NCBI RefSeq assembly: GCF_026262505.1
Contig: NC_067207.1
Location: 30,534,082 to 30,598,081, forward strand
Length of the DNA stretch: 64,000 nt
Reading direction: 5' to 3'
Source of the DNA: Trichomonas vaginalis G3
Lineage: Eukaryota > Parabasalia > Trichomonadida > Trichomonadidae
Below, one piece after another: positions 36,078 through 46,524 of the stretch (positions within the stretch are counted from its first letter, which is position 1; every line of letters begins with the position of its first letter). The position numbers and the translations under genes were made by a program. The notes below the pieces were generated by a model. That model was given only the letters and a program-made list of their open reading frames with translations, ran no database searches and was not told where the DNA came from.

Positions 36078-38033
36078 ATGGATCGTGCCAATGCATTCAA
36101 GGCTCACATTGAAAAGAGTGCCGAAACTAATAAGCTATATGTGGTGCTTCAAGAAAACCTAAAATCAGCGCAATGGCGAAAATTAATGAATACAATTCAG
36201 CTATGCCCTAATTTTCTGATAGATTTACTAAGGCATGGATTCTTTTCATATCTTTTATATTACGATGGTCTTGACTCTCAGTCTAAAACCTCTTTCATTA
36301 TTTTGATATTTAAATTATTATTACGAAATAATATATTACCACGGCAATTTATCAAAGAGAAAGATATTATAGAATGTGCACAAACACAAAGTCCGATTGT
36401 TTTGAAATATTTCATGGCGAATCGAGAATTTGATCCAGATTTTGAAGCAAATGAGAATCATCCTATTCAGTTACTAATAGCGAGAGATAACCCATACGAT
36501 TTGACTTTAGCAATTGACATTTTTCCCGAATTTTTTCAGAAAACAACTCAAATGGGTGTAAAGTTGCTCCAATTTGCTATTAACAAGAATTTAACCAATA
36601 TACTGAACATGTTTAATTTATTTATAGATATATTTCATATTAATTCTCAAGAATTTACAAAAATATTTTGCCAATTGAATCAAGACTGCCCAAATATCTT
36701 ACCAAAATACCAAACACTACTTTCAAAGAAATTTGCAATACCAATGCTCTTCGTTCCACACGAATGTCATTTTAATTCTCAAGATTATTTCAACATCAAC
36801 GTAGACGATGATTTTAACAAGCCATTTCTTAATCTCAAAAACTCAATACCTAAGTGGGAAGATGATCAATACAATTCTGATCATGTTTTTCAGAGAGGTT
36901 TGCAATTATTAGTAGATTTGCCATATTTCTTCCTTTCTGATAAAAAAGCCCTTCTTAATAATACTTACTTAAAGGTTCCTCCCATCGATATGGGCTCAGC
37001 TGAAGGAACTGGCATGTTAGAACACGTAATCAGGGAATACTTCAATTTTCTTCAGCAAACTGCTTATTTTGAGCCTGACCATAACTTTGCCCTTCCAAAT
37101 AACCAAGGAACTGAACCAGATTACATTGAAAATCAAAAAATTATATCTTATGGTCTCGGAGTTGTAATTTTGAAGTGTTTCTTATCGAATCTCAAGATAG
37201 AGATATCCCATAACTTACACTTTTGGGTCTACGAAGCTCTTAGGTGCGGATTTACGAAAAAATACATTAAAAAGAAATCCCCTGAGAACTTAGTGCACGA
37301 ATCCTTACTGTACGATGGCAATTTAACTTCCGCAATGCTTAACGAAGGCTCAGAACCCGACAAAGAAGAATTATTAAGAGAAAATTTAATTTTTTGTGGC
37401 AATCGCGCTGATTATTTGATAGCATTACATGATGGCTTCAAGCTTAAGTTCCGTCCCGACATTCTTCCTGCGAAATTAGAAAAAAACATTTCATTATTGA
37501 GGTCCAAACTAGAGAAATCCAACTTTTACGAGTCATTTAAGAAACTAAACCTTTTTGCCTTGATGAAAATCATGAGTCCCATCAAAGAACTCTCATTAGA
37601 CTTTTATAAGAATTTATTTGAGGTCGAGTTCTATGAATCAATAGTTACAAATAACAAAGCTGATGGAAAAGACCAAAGGCTTCAAGAAAATTCTCAAAAT
37701 ATGAAAGAATTCAACGAAGCAAAACAAATCTTTTACCAAGCTCTTGAAAAATGGTATTATGAGTCAGCCAAAAACGAAACTGATACACTCCGGAAGTTTT
37801 TCCTTCTTACTACCGGTTCTGACATTTTTACGACATGGGGAACAGTGAAATACACTGTAGCCATCTCCAGGTATTCTTTTGATGGAATGAACTATATTAA
37901 ATGTGAAAACAGAATCCAATCTTGGACTTGCGACCACTTAATTTTATTATCTCCATTCCAAACAGTTGAAGCCTTCGAAGAACAAGTTTTACGCAATTAT
38001 TCTCATCTTGATAACTCTATACTTGTAGATTAA
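36078..38033 (+). CDS. Divergent HECT-type E3 ubiquitin ligase
   Basis: 651 residues. About residues 310-440 match the HECT N-lobe pattern: GSAEGTGMLEHVIREYFNFL (where family members have GG-trEw/f), DHNFALPN, then ISYGLGVVILKCFLSNLKIE, the conserved F.G..i..a segment. The C-lobe ends with LRKFFLLTTGSDIF (family F..fvTGs) and SWTCDHLILLSP, placing the thioester cysteine at Cys618, with a final helical SPFQTVEAFEEQVLRNY. It would accept ubiquitin from an E2 and pass it to substrates. The N-terminal 280 residues are helical and unassigned. Identification is by pattern, and sequence identity is low, so a search should confirm. Promoter motif GAAAAGTGACGT lies upstream. Confidence 0.6.
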   Translation: MDRANAFKAHIEKSAETNKLYVVLQENLKSAQWRKLMNTIQLCPNFLIDLLRHGFFSYLLYYDGLDSQSKTSFIILIFKLLLRNNILPRQFIKEKDIIECAQTQSPIVLKYFMANREFDPDFEANENHPIQLLIARDNPYDLTLAIDIFPEFFQKTTQMGVKLLQFAINKNLTNILNMFNLFIDIFHINSQEFTKIFCQLNQDCPNILPKYQTLLSKKFAIPMLFVPHECHFNSQDYFNINVDDDFNKPFLNLKNSIPKWEDDQYNSDHVFQRGLQLLVDLPYFFLSDKKALLNNTYLKVPPIDMGSAEGTGMLEHVIREYFNFLQQTAYFEPDHNFALPNNQGTEPDYIENQKIISYGLGVVILKCFLSNLKIEISHNLHFWVYEALRCGFTKKYIKKKSPENLVHESLLYDGNLTSAMLNEGSEPDKEELLRENLIFCGNRADYLIALHDGFKLKFRPDILPAKLEKNISLLRSKLEKSNFYESFKKLNLFALMKIMSPIKELSLDFYKNLFEVEFYESIVTNNKADGKDQRLQENSQNMKEFNEAKQIFYQALEKWYYESAKNETDTLRKFFLLTTGSDIFTTWGTVKYTVAISRYSFDGMNYIKCENRIQSWTCDHLILLSPFQTVEAFEEQVLRNYSHLDNSILVD

Positions 38034-38509
38034 ACAATTTTGTATTGACGTTTAAATATTATAAGTCATTTTTTAAAGAATCTCAATGGATAGAACGACC
38101 TGTGTATACTGATTGTAAACAATTCATAAAATATGAATCTTTATTCAGCCTTCTCTCTCAAAATTGAATTGAAATAAGATTTTATGATAAAGCAAATAAT
38201 CAGAGATCAAATCGCCAATTGTCCATCAACAAAATTAGTCAATATACATAAAACTAATTCCCATGTACATCTCAAATTATTTAAAAATATAATTCTATTA
38301 AATGTTGCTCAAGAAGTTAAATTTGCGCCATGTGAACACAGAATTTCTTATGTTGATTTACCATTATTTCAATATCGAATGTAATCAGCTATATTCAGAT
38401 TTATAAAAGCATTCGATAATGAAAATTGCTTTGGAATATTCACAAGATCGAGTAAAATATAATGTGAATAGTTAAAATTTGTCATTATATATAAAAGATA
38501 TATAAGTGA
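38034..38509. other. Intergenic AT-rich DNA
   Basis: No supported gene. The frame 38184-38384 has no features and lies directly upstream of the truncated Pmp-like gene without continuing it. Confidence 0.4.
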
Positions 38510-39355
38510 TTGAACTTCGGTGATCATGAAACTAAAGTTGTTCAATCAATTTTTACAGACATTTCAACAACAGAAAATGGTGGCGCTCTTCGTCTCACCA
38601 ACAGCATTGTAAAGATATATTGCTGTGAATTCGAAAAATGGATAGCCAAAGCTTATGGTGGTGCTATATTACTAAACAAAGCAAAAAGTAATCTAACAAA
38701 TCTCTATGTCCAAACATGTTTTGTTCAAGAACACAAAGATTCAAATTATGGAAACTGCGGTTACATTAAAGATTGTGAAACACACTGCGAAATTATTTCC
38801 GCACATAAATGTGGTTCTAGTTCTGATAAATGCGGAGATAGCACACTAGTTTTTGATCAAAATGTCACTTTTCTAAAATATCTCAATTCAACAAAATCAT
38901 TTTCATATTTTGGTGCTAGTGGTTTCACCATGATATCGTCACGGGATGGGTCCACAGCATCACATATTCTTTGTAGTGAATGTGGTGACTATACTTATGC
39001 TGAACTATTTTATGTTTCTCATGAATTTTCATTTTGTAACTTCATTAATGGGCAATCACATGAATCTGTATTTTACGTTTATGGAGCTGGACCTACTATT
39101 AAGGATTCAGTATTTGTTAATACTCCATTGTTGCTAAATGGAGGCACTGGGACTGTTGACTTGAAAAATTGCCAGAGCAATGTTGCGTATGCTGGTTATC
39201 AATTGAAAACTTATGTTGGAACTATAGATTTTCACGTCATATCGTCATGTGATCAAGAAATTAAGTGCATAACCAGACCGAATAATTTTTATGATGTAAT
39301 TGTATTTCGATATTTGTTATTTAATATCTTATTCTTATTTTTAACTAAAACTTGA
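38510..39355 (+). pseudogene. 5'-truncated Pmp-like (beta-helix) surface protein gene
   Basis: The frame has no ATG at its 5' end (first codon TTG; the nearby ATG at 38526 is in another frame). It starts inside a repeat (VVQSIFTDISTTENGGALRL) and goes on with AYGGAILLNKAKSNLT, LYVQTCFVQ, GNCGYI, ending in a hydrophobic C-terminal segment (VFRYLLFNILFLFL). GGAI/GGAL with FxxN-type beta-helix repeats and a final membrane helix match trichomonad polymorphic membrane proteins. Those are usually far longer (over 800 residues) with a signal peptide, so this 281-residue piece is the C-terminal remnant. Confidence 0.6.
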
Positions 39356-39602
39356 TTTTCCCATATGTTTTGAATCCTTTGCCCTGAGAGTTTTATTTGA
39401 TGAATTGAATGATATTACCATTTAATTTAAAAATTTGCTTGAATATGATATTTTCTATATAATAGTGTGAGGACAAGTGTTCCATAAATGAATTGAGGGA
39501 GAAATTGAAATATAAGATCTAATTAATCAGAGAAGTGATGAAAATGAAAGAACATACATTTTTATTTCGCAACAATATAAATATAACAAAACAAAAACAA
39601 TT
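39356..39602. other. Short intergenic region
   Basis: 3' flank between convergent Pmp-like fragment and kinase gene. AT-rich, nothing else seen. Confidence 0.4.
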
Positions 39603-41042
39603 TTATCTGATACTAACAATTTTTGAAGAAATTCTTGCTATTGGAACATTTGCTTTCTGCTTTGTCTGGAAGTATGGATGTTGTAAAGCTTCTTGCGCTG
39701 TAATTCTCTTGCTTGGGTCATAAGAAAAGCATTTCTCAAGTAAATCAAGCAAATCATGATCAAAAACTCTGAGCATTGATCTCAAAGACACTGATTTTGG
39801 TGTCCTCTTCTTTTTCTTTGGATTTTTATGTATTGGTTTCATGTTTTCATCGAAATAAACGTGACCCCTGGAAGAATTATCAATTAATTCTTTGTCAGGA
39901 ATTCCTAAAACTTCAAACATCATCTCAACAAGCTCGCTTTCATTTGCAGCAGGGAATAGTGGTCTTCCTGTCAACATCTCAACTATTATGCATGCAAAGC
40001 TCCATATATCCATTGGAGGACCATAAGGAATTCCGAAAACAACTTCTGGAGCTCTGTAGAATCTGCTCTGGATGTACTCGAATTTGGCATAGCCATTGAA
40101 GCAGCCACTGCCAAAGTCAAGAATCCTGCTGTTAACTGTAGAACCAGGAATAAAAGCAACATTTTCTGGTTTCAAATCACAATGAATAACTCCATGTTGA
40201 TGACAGAAATCAAGGCATGAAAGTATTTTTTTGGCAACAAGTTTGATTTGGCGAGCTGAAAATGGATTAAATCTGATAGAACGACTGTATTCATATAAAT
40301 TTTTGCCAAGAACTTCAAAAGTAGCGCAAACATGATCTCTAAACATAAATGAATCCATATTTTGAACAACACCGCTCTTGTAATCTGGATCTGCATGGTT
40401 AAGATGTTGAAGAATTGAAACTTCTACTCTTCCTTGTTGTTGCATTTGCTGTGTATTAACAATAACTTTAAGGGCAACTTGTTTATGAGTTTTATGGTCT
40501 AAGCAGCAAATAACTTCTCCAAAGGCTCCTTTTCCAAAAATCGATTTGATTTCAAAACGATATGCAAAATGATCTCCAATAATGATCTTGAGATGATGTG
40601 TAGAATCATCATATCCGTAATTATTGTTTGGCGTGTTCTTAGGCTGAATTTTCTTTGAATATTGTCCTAAATAATAAATTTCTTCAAATCTATCGATTTC
40701 TTTCATTTCATATGATGTAAGCATGTTCGAATACAACTTTTTGGCTTCATCAGCAGTAATTGGAGCATTTTTAATTATAGGATCCGTCGGTTTCTGAATT
40801 TTAGAAGTAATTTTCGATTCTTTCGGACGAATTCTAGTATTGGATAATCTTGTACTAATAGTTGTTGATGTTTTTTGAGGTCGAGCAGATTTGATATCCT
40901 TTGCAGGAATGTGATTTGCTTCAAAATTTAAGTTTAATACTGGAACTGCAGCACTTTGCTTACTATCATTATTTGAAGCTTTCGCACGAGCTGTTCTAGG
41001 ATTCTTTTTTGTTGACGAAATCGATTTTACTGAAGATCGCAT
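39603..41042 (-). CDS. DYRK-family protein kinase
   Basis: 479 residues, ATG at 41042. A basic N-terminal region (about 100 residues) precedes a DYRK-homology box (NYGYDDSTHHLKIIIGDHFA, residues 141-160). The kinase domain shows the glycine loop GKGAFGEV (170-177), the lysine of ALKVIV (192), HCDLKPEN (287-294), DFGSGC (309-314) and the activation segment YIQSRFYRAPE (323-333). YIQSRFYRAPE matches CMGC/DYRK kinases, with YIQ in place of the autophosphorylated YxY; the first Tyr remains. All catalytic residues are present. The family regulates cell cycle and morphology. TCACCTAC upstream resembles the host initiator. Confidence 0.85.
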   Translation of the reverse strand: MRSSVKSISSTKKNPRTARAKASNNDSKQSAAVPVLNLNFEANHIPAKDIKSARPQKTSTTISTRLSNTRIRPKESKITSKIQKPTDPIIKNAPITADEAKKLYSNMLTSYEMKEIDRFEEIYYLGQYSKKIQPKNTPNNNYGYDDSTHHLKIIIGDHFAYRFEIKSIFGKGAFGEVICCLDHKTHKQVALKVIVNTQQMQQQGRVEVSILQHLNHADPDYKSGVVQNMDSFMFRDHVCATFEVLGKNLYEYSRSIRFNPFSARQIKLVAKKILSCLDFCHQHGVIHCDLKPENVAFIPGSTVNSRILDFGSGCFNGYAKFEYIQSRFYRAPEVVFGIPYGPPMDIWSFACIIVEMLTGRPLFPAANESELVEMMFEVLGIPDKELIDNSSRGHVYFDENMKPIHKNPKKKKRTPKSVSLRSMLRVFDHDLLDLLEKCFSYDPSKRITAQEALQHPYFQTKQKANVPIARISSKIVSIR

Positions 41043-42754
41043 TGTTTCTTAGAGTAGGTGACAAAAGTGCATACTCTTAAACAACCGTCGGATTTCCGGG
41101 TGAAATCGTGACACACTTTCGTCTTTCGTAGGCAGTGGTGGTTGTTACAAAAGGTAACTTCGAATGTAGCGTGAAATCTGCAAAAAAAATTCTGAAATTT
41201 GAATGGAGAACACAAAAATTGAATAGTTTACGTCAATAAAAAGGAGAAAAATGAATCCAATGTGTCTCGAACCTAGGACTTAGAGCACCAATCCCACTGT
41301 TTATCCCATTACATATTACACTACATGCATCTCTCACCTCAGTGAATGAGATCAACTATATGATAACTTTTTCCCCATTATATTCTTGTGGAAAAGTGAC
41401 AAATAGCAACTTTGACCCTCTCTCATTGTTTCTTATTGTTTAATATCCGTTTTTTAATCGATGTCAAAAATATTTCGCAGTTTACAAAATTTTGAATATT
41501 TAATTGTACACTTTTTCAATGATTTTGTAAATTTTTTACGATTAAATTCAATTTATTAATCAAGAATCCTATTAATAAGCTTTTGATTAGTGAGTTCCAT
41601 CGATATTGTTAAAAGGTGTCAAAATAAGGTGATTTTTTTCTAAAAATCAATTTTGATCTGCATATGGTTTCTCAGATTTAGATTGATTCGTTTATATACA
41701 ATGCATATTTAATTTCATTAATTGAATATGAACTATCCAAAAATGGATATTTTCGATCAATGAATATTTTTCGGGCTGAGAATTGCTTTGACATTGCACA
41801 TCATTCCATGTAATTGAATTTTTGAGATGTGTATATTCGTTTCTATGGTTATCCGCTTATTTAGCAGTTTGATTCATGAATTATAGTTAATATTTGCGAG
41901 AGAGAATTAGCGAATGTCTTATATGAGAATACAATAGCCATATTATATGTTATATTCTTGATTCATATATTATTCGCATATATTTTTCAAAATAATCTCC
42001 AATATACTATATAATATTGATATTTTTGAAGTTATATAACAGAGAATCGATTTGGTACAATATGTAAATGTATTGGAGCTTCAATATTAGAGATACTTTT
42101 TGTTCAAAGAAAGATCTCAAGAAGAATATCATTTTATATAGATGTAATGATTTGAAAGCAAACTAAAAAGATGTAAAAGAAGATGAAGATGATATGCTAC
42201 CTCGCCAAAATCTAATTGATATCGATTATATCAAAATTCGAATTAAATCATTTTTTGTATCTACAAGCGATAAACGGGTCATAAAATCATGTTTCACTAG
42301 AGCCAATATGACTAAAAACAATGTGGTTAATTCATGGAATGTATAAAATATTCAGAATCGAAATTGTTTTCTACCGGCTTCGAAACTCTCACATTATTCA
42401 AATCATAACTCTCCTAGCATTACTTTTCAATAAAAGTGGGGAAAGAAAGGGCATTAAAATGAACAAATATTCCAAATCCTGAAAATAGTGGGAAAATGCA
42501 AAAAAATCGTGATGATTTGACTCATGTATTCAATAAAGAACTATTTAAGCTATTGTTGTATTATTCATTAAATTTTAGACATTCCGTACGAAAAAATTAT
42601 TCAGAATAAATAATAAAAGGTGACAAAAAAACGTAGTTTATCATTCAATTTTGTTGATTACGATCAAAAGAAGAGTACAAAGTATTTGATGTAAAATAAG
42701 ATTATCAAAATCTTTCCCAAATTCGATGTTTATAAAATAATTGAACTATTAATA
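41043..42754. other. Long intergenic region with a tRNA-like remnant near 41260-41335
   Basis: GAAAAGTGAC at 41391-41400. On the minus strand CCTAGGTTCGAGAC (B-box-like) with TGTAATGGGATAAACAG upstream and a T-run downstream suggests a tRNA-derived remnant, but no cloverleaf can be drawn. Otherwise AT-rich with no supported ORF. Confidence 0.35.
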
Positions 42755-44242
42755 TAAGGATGTCAATTTGGAAGAAAAGTGAGAAAATTCCTAAAATGCT
42801 AAAAATGAATTTTCCAAACGTATTTTTTTATCTCATTTTTTTGATTTTGAAAAAAATTTGGAGAGAAAAACTCTTCGTTTTTGAATTTTGTCACGATGGT
42901 TTTAAAGTATATTAGACACATGTATTGATATTACTATTTTTGTATATTTTGAGAGAAAATCCCTAAAAAGTGAGAAAATCTAAGACGGTTTGAGAAAATA
43001 TATAAACTATTGAAAATTTGAATTAAACTTCTAATTTGGAAAAAAGAAATTTGGAAAGAAGAAAATTCAAAAATCGAGATTTAGACTCAGCATCAAATGG
43101 AGAACAAAATGTTTCTTCATATGAAGGAAAAAAATTTTCTTGAGAAGAAATAGAGTTTTTAAAATTTTATTGTATGTAATGAAATAAACAAATATTAAAA
43201 TTATTTTTTGATAACAAGAAAATTCCCAATAGAAAATATTTGAGAGAAAGAAAAAAAGAAAATTGAAAAATATTACTCTCCTTTATATTTCATGAGATTT
43301 TAAATTTATTCTCATAAAATTGACAATTTTATACGTTTAGATGAAAATAAGTGATTTTGGTTGAAATAGAAATTATTATTTGCTTACAGCTATCAAATAG
43401 ATTTTTGCTATTTTGATTAAAATTTGTTCATCAAATTAATAAATTTTTTCTAAATATCTTAAATATCTGGATCACTCACTGATACAATGAATTGAACGAT
43501 AAAAATAATACAAACTCAACTAAGTTTCCTCTCTTTCAACTAAAAAAAATTATGCAAATTAAATTAAATTGTTTATTCAAATATAAAACAAAGATGAAGT
43601 AATTACAGTTATCATAAACTTTATGAATAACTCTGTAATTGGTTCAGATTTTCGTAAAAATATTTTTATTAATATCGATAAGAATACGTTTACCTACTAT
43701 CACAACATATCGATAAACAAGAGTAGAGTGATTTTTATCATCGAAACTTTTTAAAAGCTGTAAGCTGGAAGGAAAAATCTTGTTTTTTCTGAGTTAGTTG
43801 TAGAACTATTGATGCATGAGTTATCATTGTGATGTAGAAGGATGTCAATGTACTGACTGAAGGATATGAAGTGAATTGAATTTCATTGAATTTCAATTTG
43901 ATCAAAATTTGTTGAAATGATATGAATGTGTCAACATCTGTATCACTCTCTTTCACTCCTTCCCTATTCTTTCGAGAACGAAGCTAGCTCAGCTTTCGCT
44001 GAGCGAATTGACACTTTTGATGTCCTAAACGTACATCCTCTCAAATTTATCGAAAAAAATTATACCACCTAAACTAGTATATTCTTATTTTAAATATGAT
44101 ATTATCCTTAGAATCCACACTAGAATATATTTAAATCAACTTTTAAAAAAGTTCGAATCCTGCGCGTCTCACTTTTTAAATTTTCGAAAAGGAAAATTAT
44201 ATTCTCCTAAAATGAAAACAATTTTCCGAATTGACATCCTTA
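42755..44242. mobile_element. Non-autonomous element, 1488 bp, 7-bp TSD, TAAG...CTTA family member 1
   Basis: The left end reads TAAGGATGTCAATTTGGAA and the right end in reverse complement TAAGGATGTCAATTCGGAAA. Flanks are an exact 7-bp duplication, ATTAATA, at 42748-42754 and 44243-44249. Inside is AT-rich sequence with no transposase-like ORF and a GC-rich hairpin (GCTCAGCTTTCGCTGAGC, about 43989-44006). The termini match those of 52950-54004 (TAAGGATGTCGTTTTGG), with the same 7-bp TSD length, defining one family. Confidence 0.8.
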
Positions 44243-44664
44243 ATTAATACAATGACAATATGATAAACTTTTGAAAATACGCAAGTTAACTTCGTTGGTT
44301 TATATTGAGAATATTAAAACTTTCTGAACATTGAAATCTTTTATCGTACAATTTTGAATATTGTTTATAAGCAATATTGAAAATTTTGGATATTTAGCTC
44401 AGGCTATAGTTCTAATTAAGACATAATATAAACTTCAGAGAGATAAAAAGTAAACATTTCAAATTTGGAATTATTAGAAAAACAGTTTAAATAACAAAAA
44501 TAAACGAGAAGATAGTATAATATACAAAACATTATTTCAAACCCATTCAAAACTGCATTGAATTATTTTTGAATGGCCTGATATTTCGTTTTGAGGGGTG
44601 TTAAAAATATAAACCTCACAAAAAATAAATGGCGGTTATGAGCTGAAAAAGGGAAATAATCAGG
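44243..44664. other. Intergenic 3' flank of the Myb gene
   Basis: AT-rich, no ORF; nothing else seen beyond the transposon target duplication at 44243-44249. Confidence 0.35.
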
Positions 44665-45531
44665 CTAAGCGAGAGTTTTTGTTCGATTGTAAATGAGAGG
44701 CGGAAGTCTGTGTAGCATTGGGACATTCATGTCTTTCCGTGGAGTCATCGATGTGTCTAAAAAGTAAGGAATTTCTGATATATGAGGAATAGTTGAAGGC
44801 GCCGGTGGAAATACAAATGGCGCAATTGTAATTGAGCTTCTGCGTTGTGTGGCAATTTCTTGAAGTGTAGTGGCTTTCGGTGTTTCTTCATCGGATTCTG
44901 GTGATTGCTGATCAGAGTTTTTGTCTGGAATATTCTTATTCTTTCTTGTAATTTGCTGATATCTATATCTACATTGGAGGTCAGTCCTTCGATTCATAAT
45001 TTTAGCAACTTGACACCAATTTTTATTTCCTAGAATCTCAACGGCGCGCAGTAGCTGAGCATCCTCTTCAGATGACCATGGTGTGTGTGAAATATTAGGA
45101 TCTATAGCTCTGCACCATCTTTGGTTGCATTGTGATGAAGATCTATCATTTCCTACGAATTCTGCAATTTGGCGCCAATCTTTAGCACCATATCTAAAAA
45201 TAGCTGCTACAAGTCGAAGATCTTCTATCTCTGTCCATGGAGAGCTTTTCTTCCGGACTCCAAATTGTCGCTTCGAGGAATAAGCAAGTGTTTCAGGAGT
45301 CGGAAGAGGTTCATTTTCGATCGTTAATATGCGCTGAAGTTTAACAAGAAATGAAATATCTGAATCGACTGATTGATAGATCTGTCTAGCATTTTCGTAA
45401 GAAATTTGACCCTTAACGAAGTTATTACAAGCGTAAATCAGTGTCTCTCGAACATGAGATGATAGAGTTTCGTATTTGTGATTGATTTCGTTAGTTATAT
45501 AATTCAGTGCGACGGAGGATTGATTAATCAT
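44665..45531 (-). CDS. R2R3 Myb transcription factor
   Basis: 288 residues from the ATG at 45531; the longer reading uses a TTG. Two Myb repeats lie at about 95-200: SPWTEIEDLRLVAAIFRYGA with DWRQIA and QCNQRWCRAIDP, then TPWSSEEDAQLLRAVEILGN with NWCQVA and QCRYRYQQI. Typical tryptophans are kept except for the expected Tyr/Phe substitutions. N-terminal helical 90 residues and a Pro/Ser-rich C-terminus. Trichomonads use many Myb proteins for gene control, including promoter recognition. TCACTTTAC at 45547-45555 (minus) is a good initiator. Confidence 0.85.
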   Translation of the reverse strand: MINQSSVALNYITNEINHKYETLSSHVRETLIYACNNFVKGQISYENARQIYQSVDSDISFLVKLQRILTIENEPLPTPETLAYSSKRQFGVRKKSSPWTEIEDLRLVAAIFRYGAKDWRQIAEFVGNDRSSSQCNQRWCRAIDPNISHTPWSSEEDAQLLRAVEILGNKNWCQVAKIMNRRTDLQCRYRYQQITRKNKNIPDKNSDQQSPESDEETPKATTLQEIATQRRSSITIAPFVFPPAPSTIPHISEIPYFLDTSMTPRKDMNVPMLHRLPPLIYNRTKTLA

Positions 45532-46524
45532 TAGCAATAATTTTTTGTAAAGTGAACAAAAAAATAAAATTTAACAGAGCTCATAGAATAATCTGCCCGG
45601 ATTTGAGATGAAAAAATGGCGCGAATGAAAAATGATCTCTATTTATTTCATGTTTCGTTAGGACTATAAGAAGGTCGAAACGATGGCAACAAAAATTTTT
45701 TCCCTAAAAACAGTAGAATAATTCAAGGTTCTGTCACAGATTTTATTAATTTTACTGTTGTTAGACCGAAATTATTAAAAAGAATTTGATTGTTGGAATT
45801 TTGAAATTGAGGTTCTAATTTTTGGACAACTCAAAATTGAAGAAAATATGATTTTTGAAGATCATACTTGTATAGTGTGCAGTTGTAATCAAATTAGGAA
45901 AAATCGGTATAATTGGTTCCTTCTTTCTTGGCATCTAGACAAGAATGTACTAAAATTACCACTACTATTAGCGATATCATTTAATGTTTGCATAAGTCCA
46001 AATGTGCTTGTTCTCCATGCTCAACTCACTTTTTTAGAAATGATTGAAATTGTAATTTTTTTAAATTATAATTATTTGGCATTTTTAGTTTATGGGTTGC
46101 ACTAATTGCTCATAATATAGAATATTTGAGTTGTATCTCAAAGAACAAACAGTATAAATAAAGAAATGAGAAATCTTGAGAAAAAATTACGATCCTATTT
46201 TCATTTAAATCCTAAAAATCGTGTTGATTTTCATTTTGACAAGTAAATCTTTGACTCTTCTATTCCAATATCACGTTATCTCAAGACTGATAAAATACGA
46301 TGCTACTCAATTTCCAAATAAAATGAAAAATATGTTTTTATTATAGAAGAGAATTATATTTTCAACAATATTGGAAAAGCTTAGATGAAATTTAGTTTAT
46401 TTGTTTAGTTTGAGGGATATTTAATTAAGAAATCAGCTTTTACATTTTATGTACAAGTTGATTGTTGAATAAAAATCACTTAGATGTAATAACGCTTCCT
46501 AAACGGCTAACAAATTTTTTTGAA
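45532..46524. other. Divergent upstream region of Myb and BTB genes
   Basis: AT-rich. The Myb initiator is at 45547-45555. The 85-residue frame at 45848-46105 is hydrophobic, not supported by any motif, and not called. Nothing else evident. Confidence 0.4.

Noticed and set aside
41260-41335. Possible host tRNA gene on the minus strand
   Set aside because: B-box-like GGTTCGAGAC and a T-run are present, but no D-stem/anticodon/acceptor pairing could be drawn; kept only as a tRNA-like remnant note.
43738-43956. 72-residue minus-strand ORF within the 42755 element as a transposase remnant
   Set aside because: No DDE/D or helix-turn-helix signature and too short; treated as chance.
45848-46105. 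85-residue hydrophobic ORF between Myb and BTB genes
   Set aside because: No signal, motif, initiator or paralogue visible; the length is possible by chance in AT-rich DNA.
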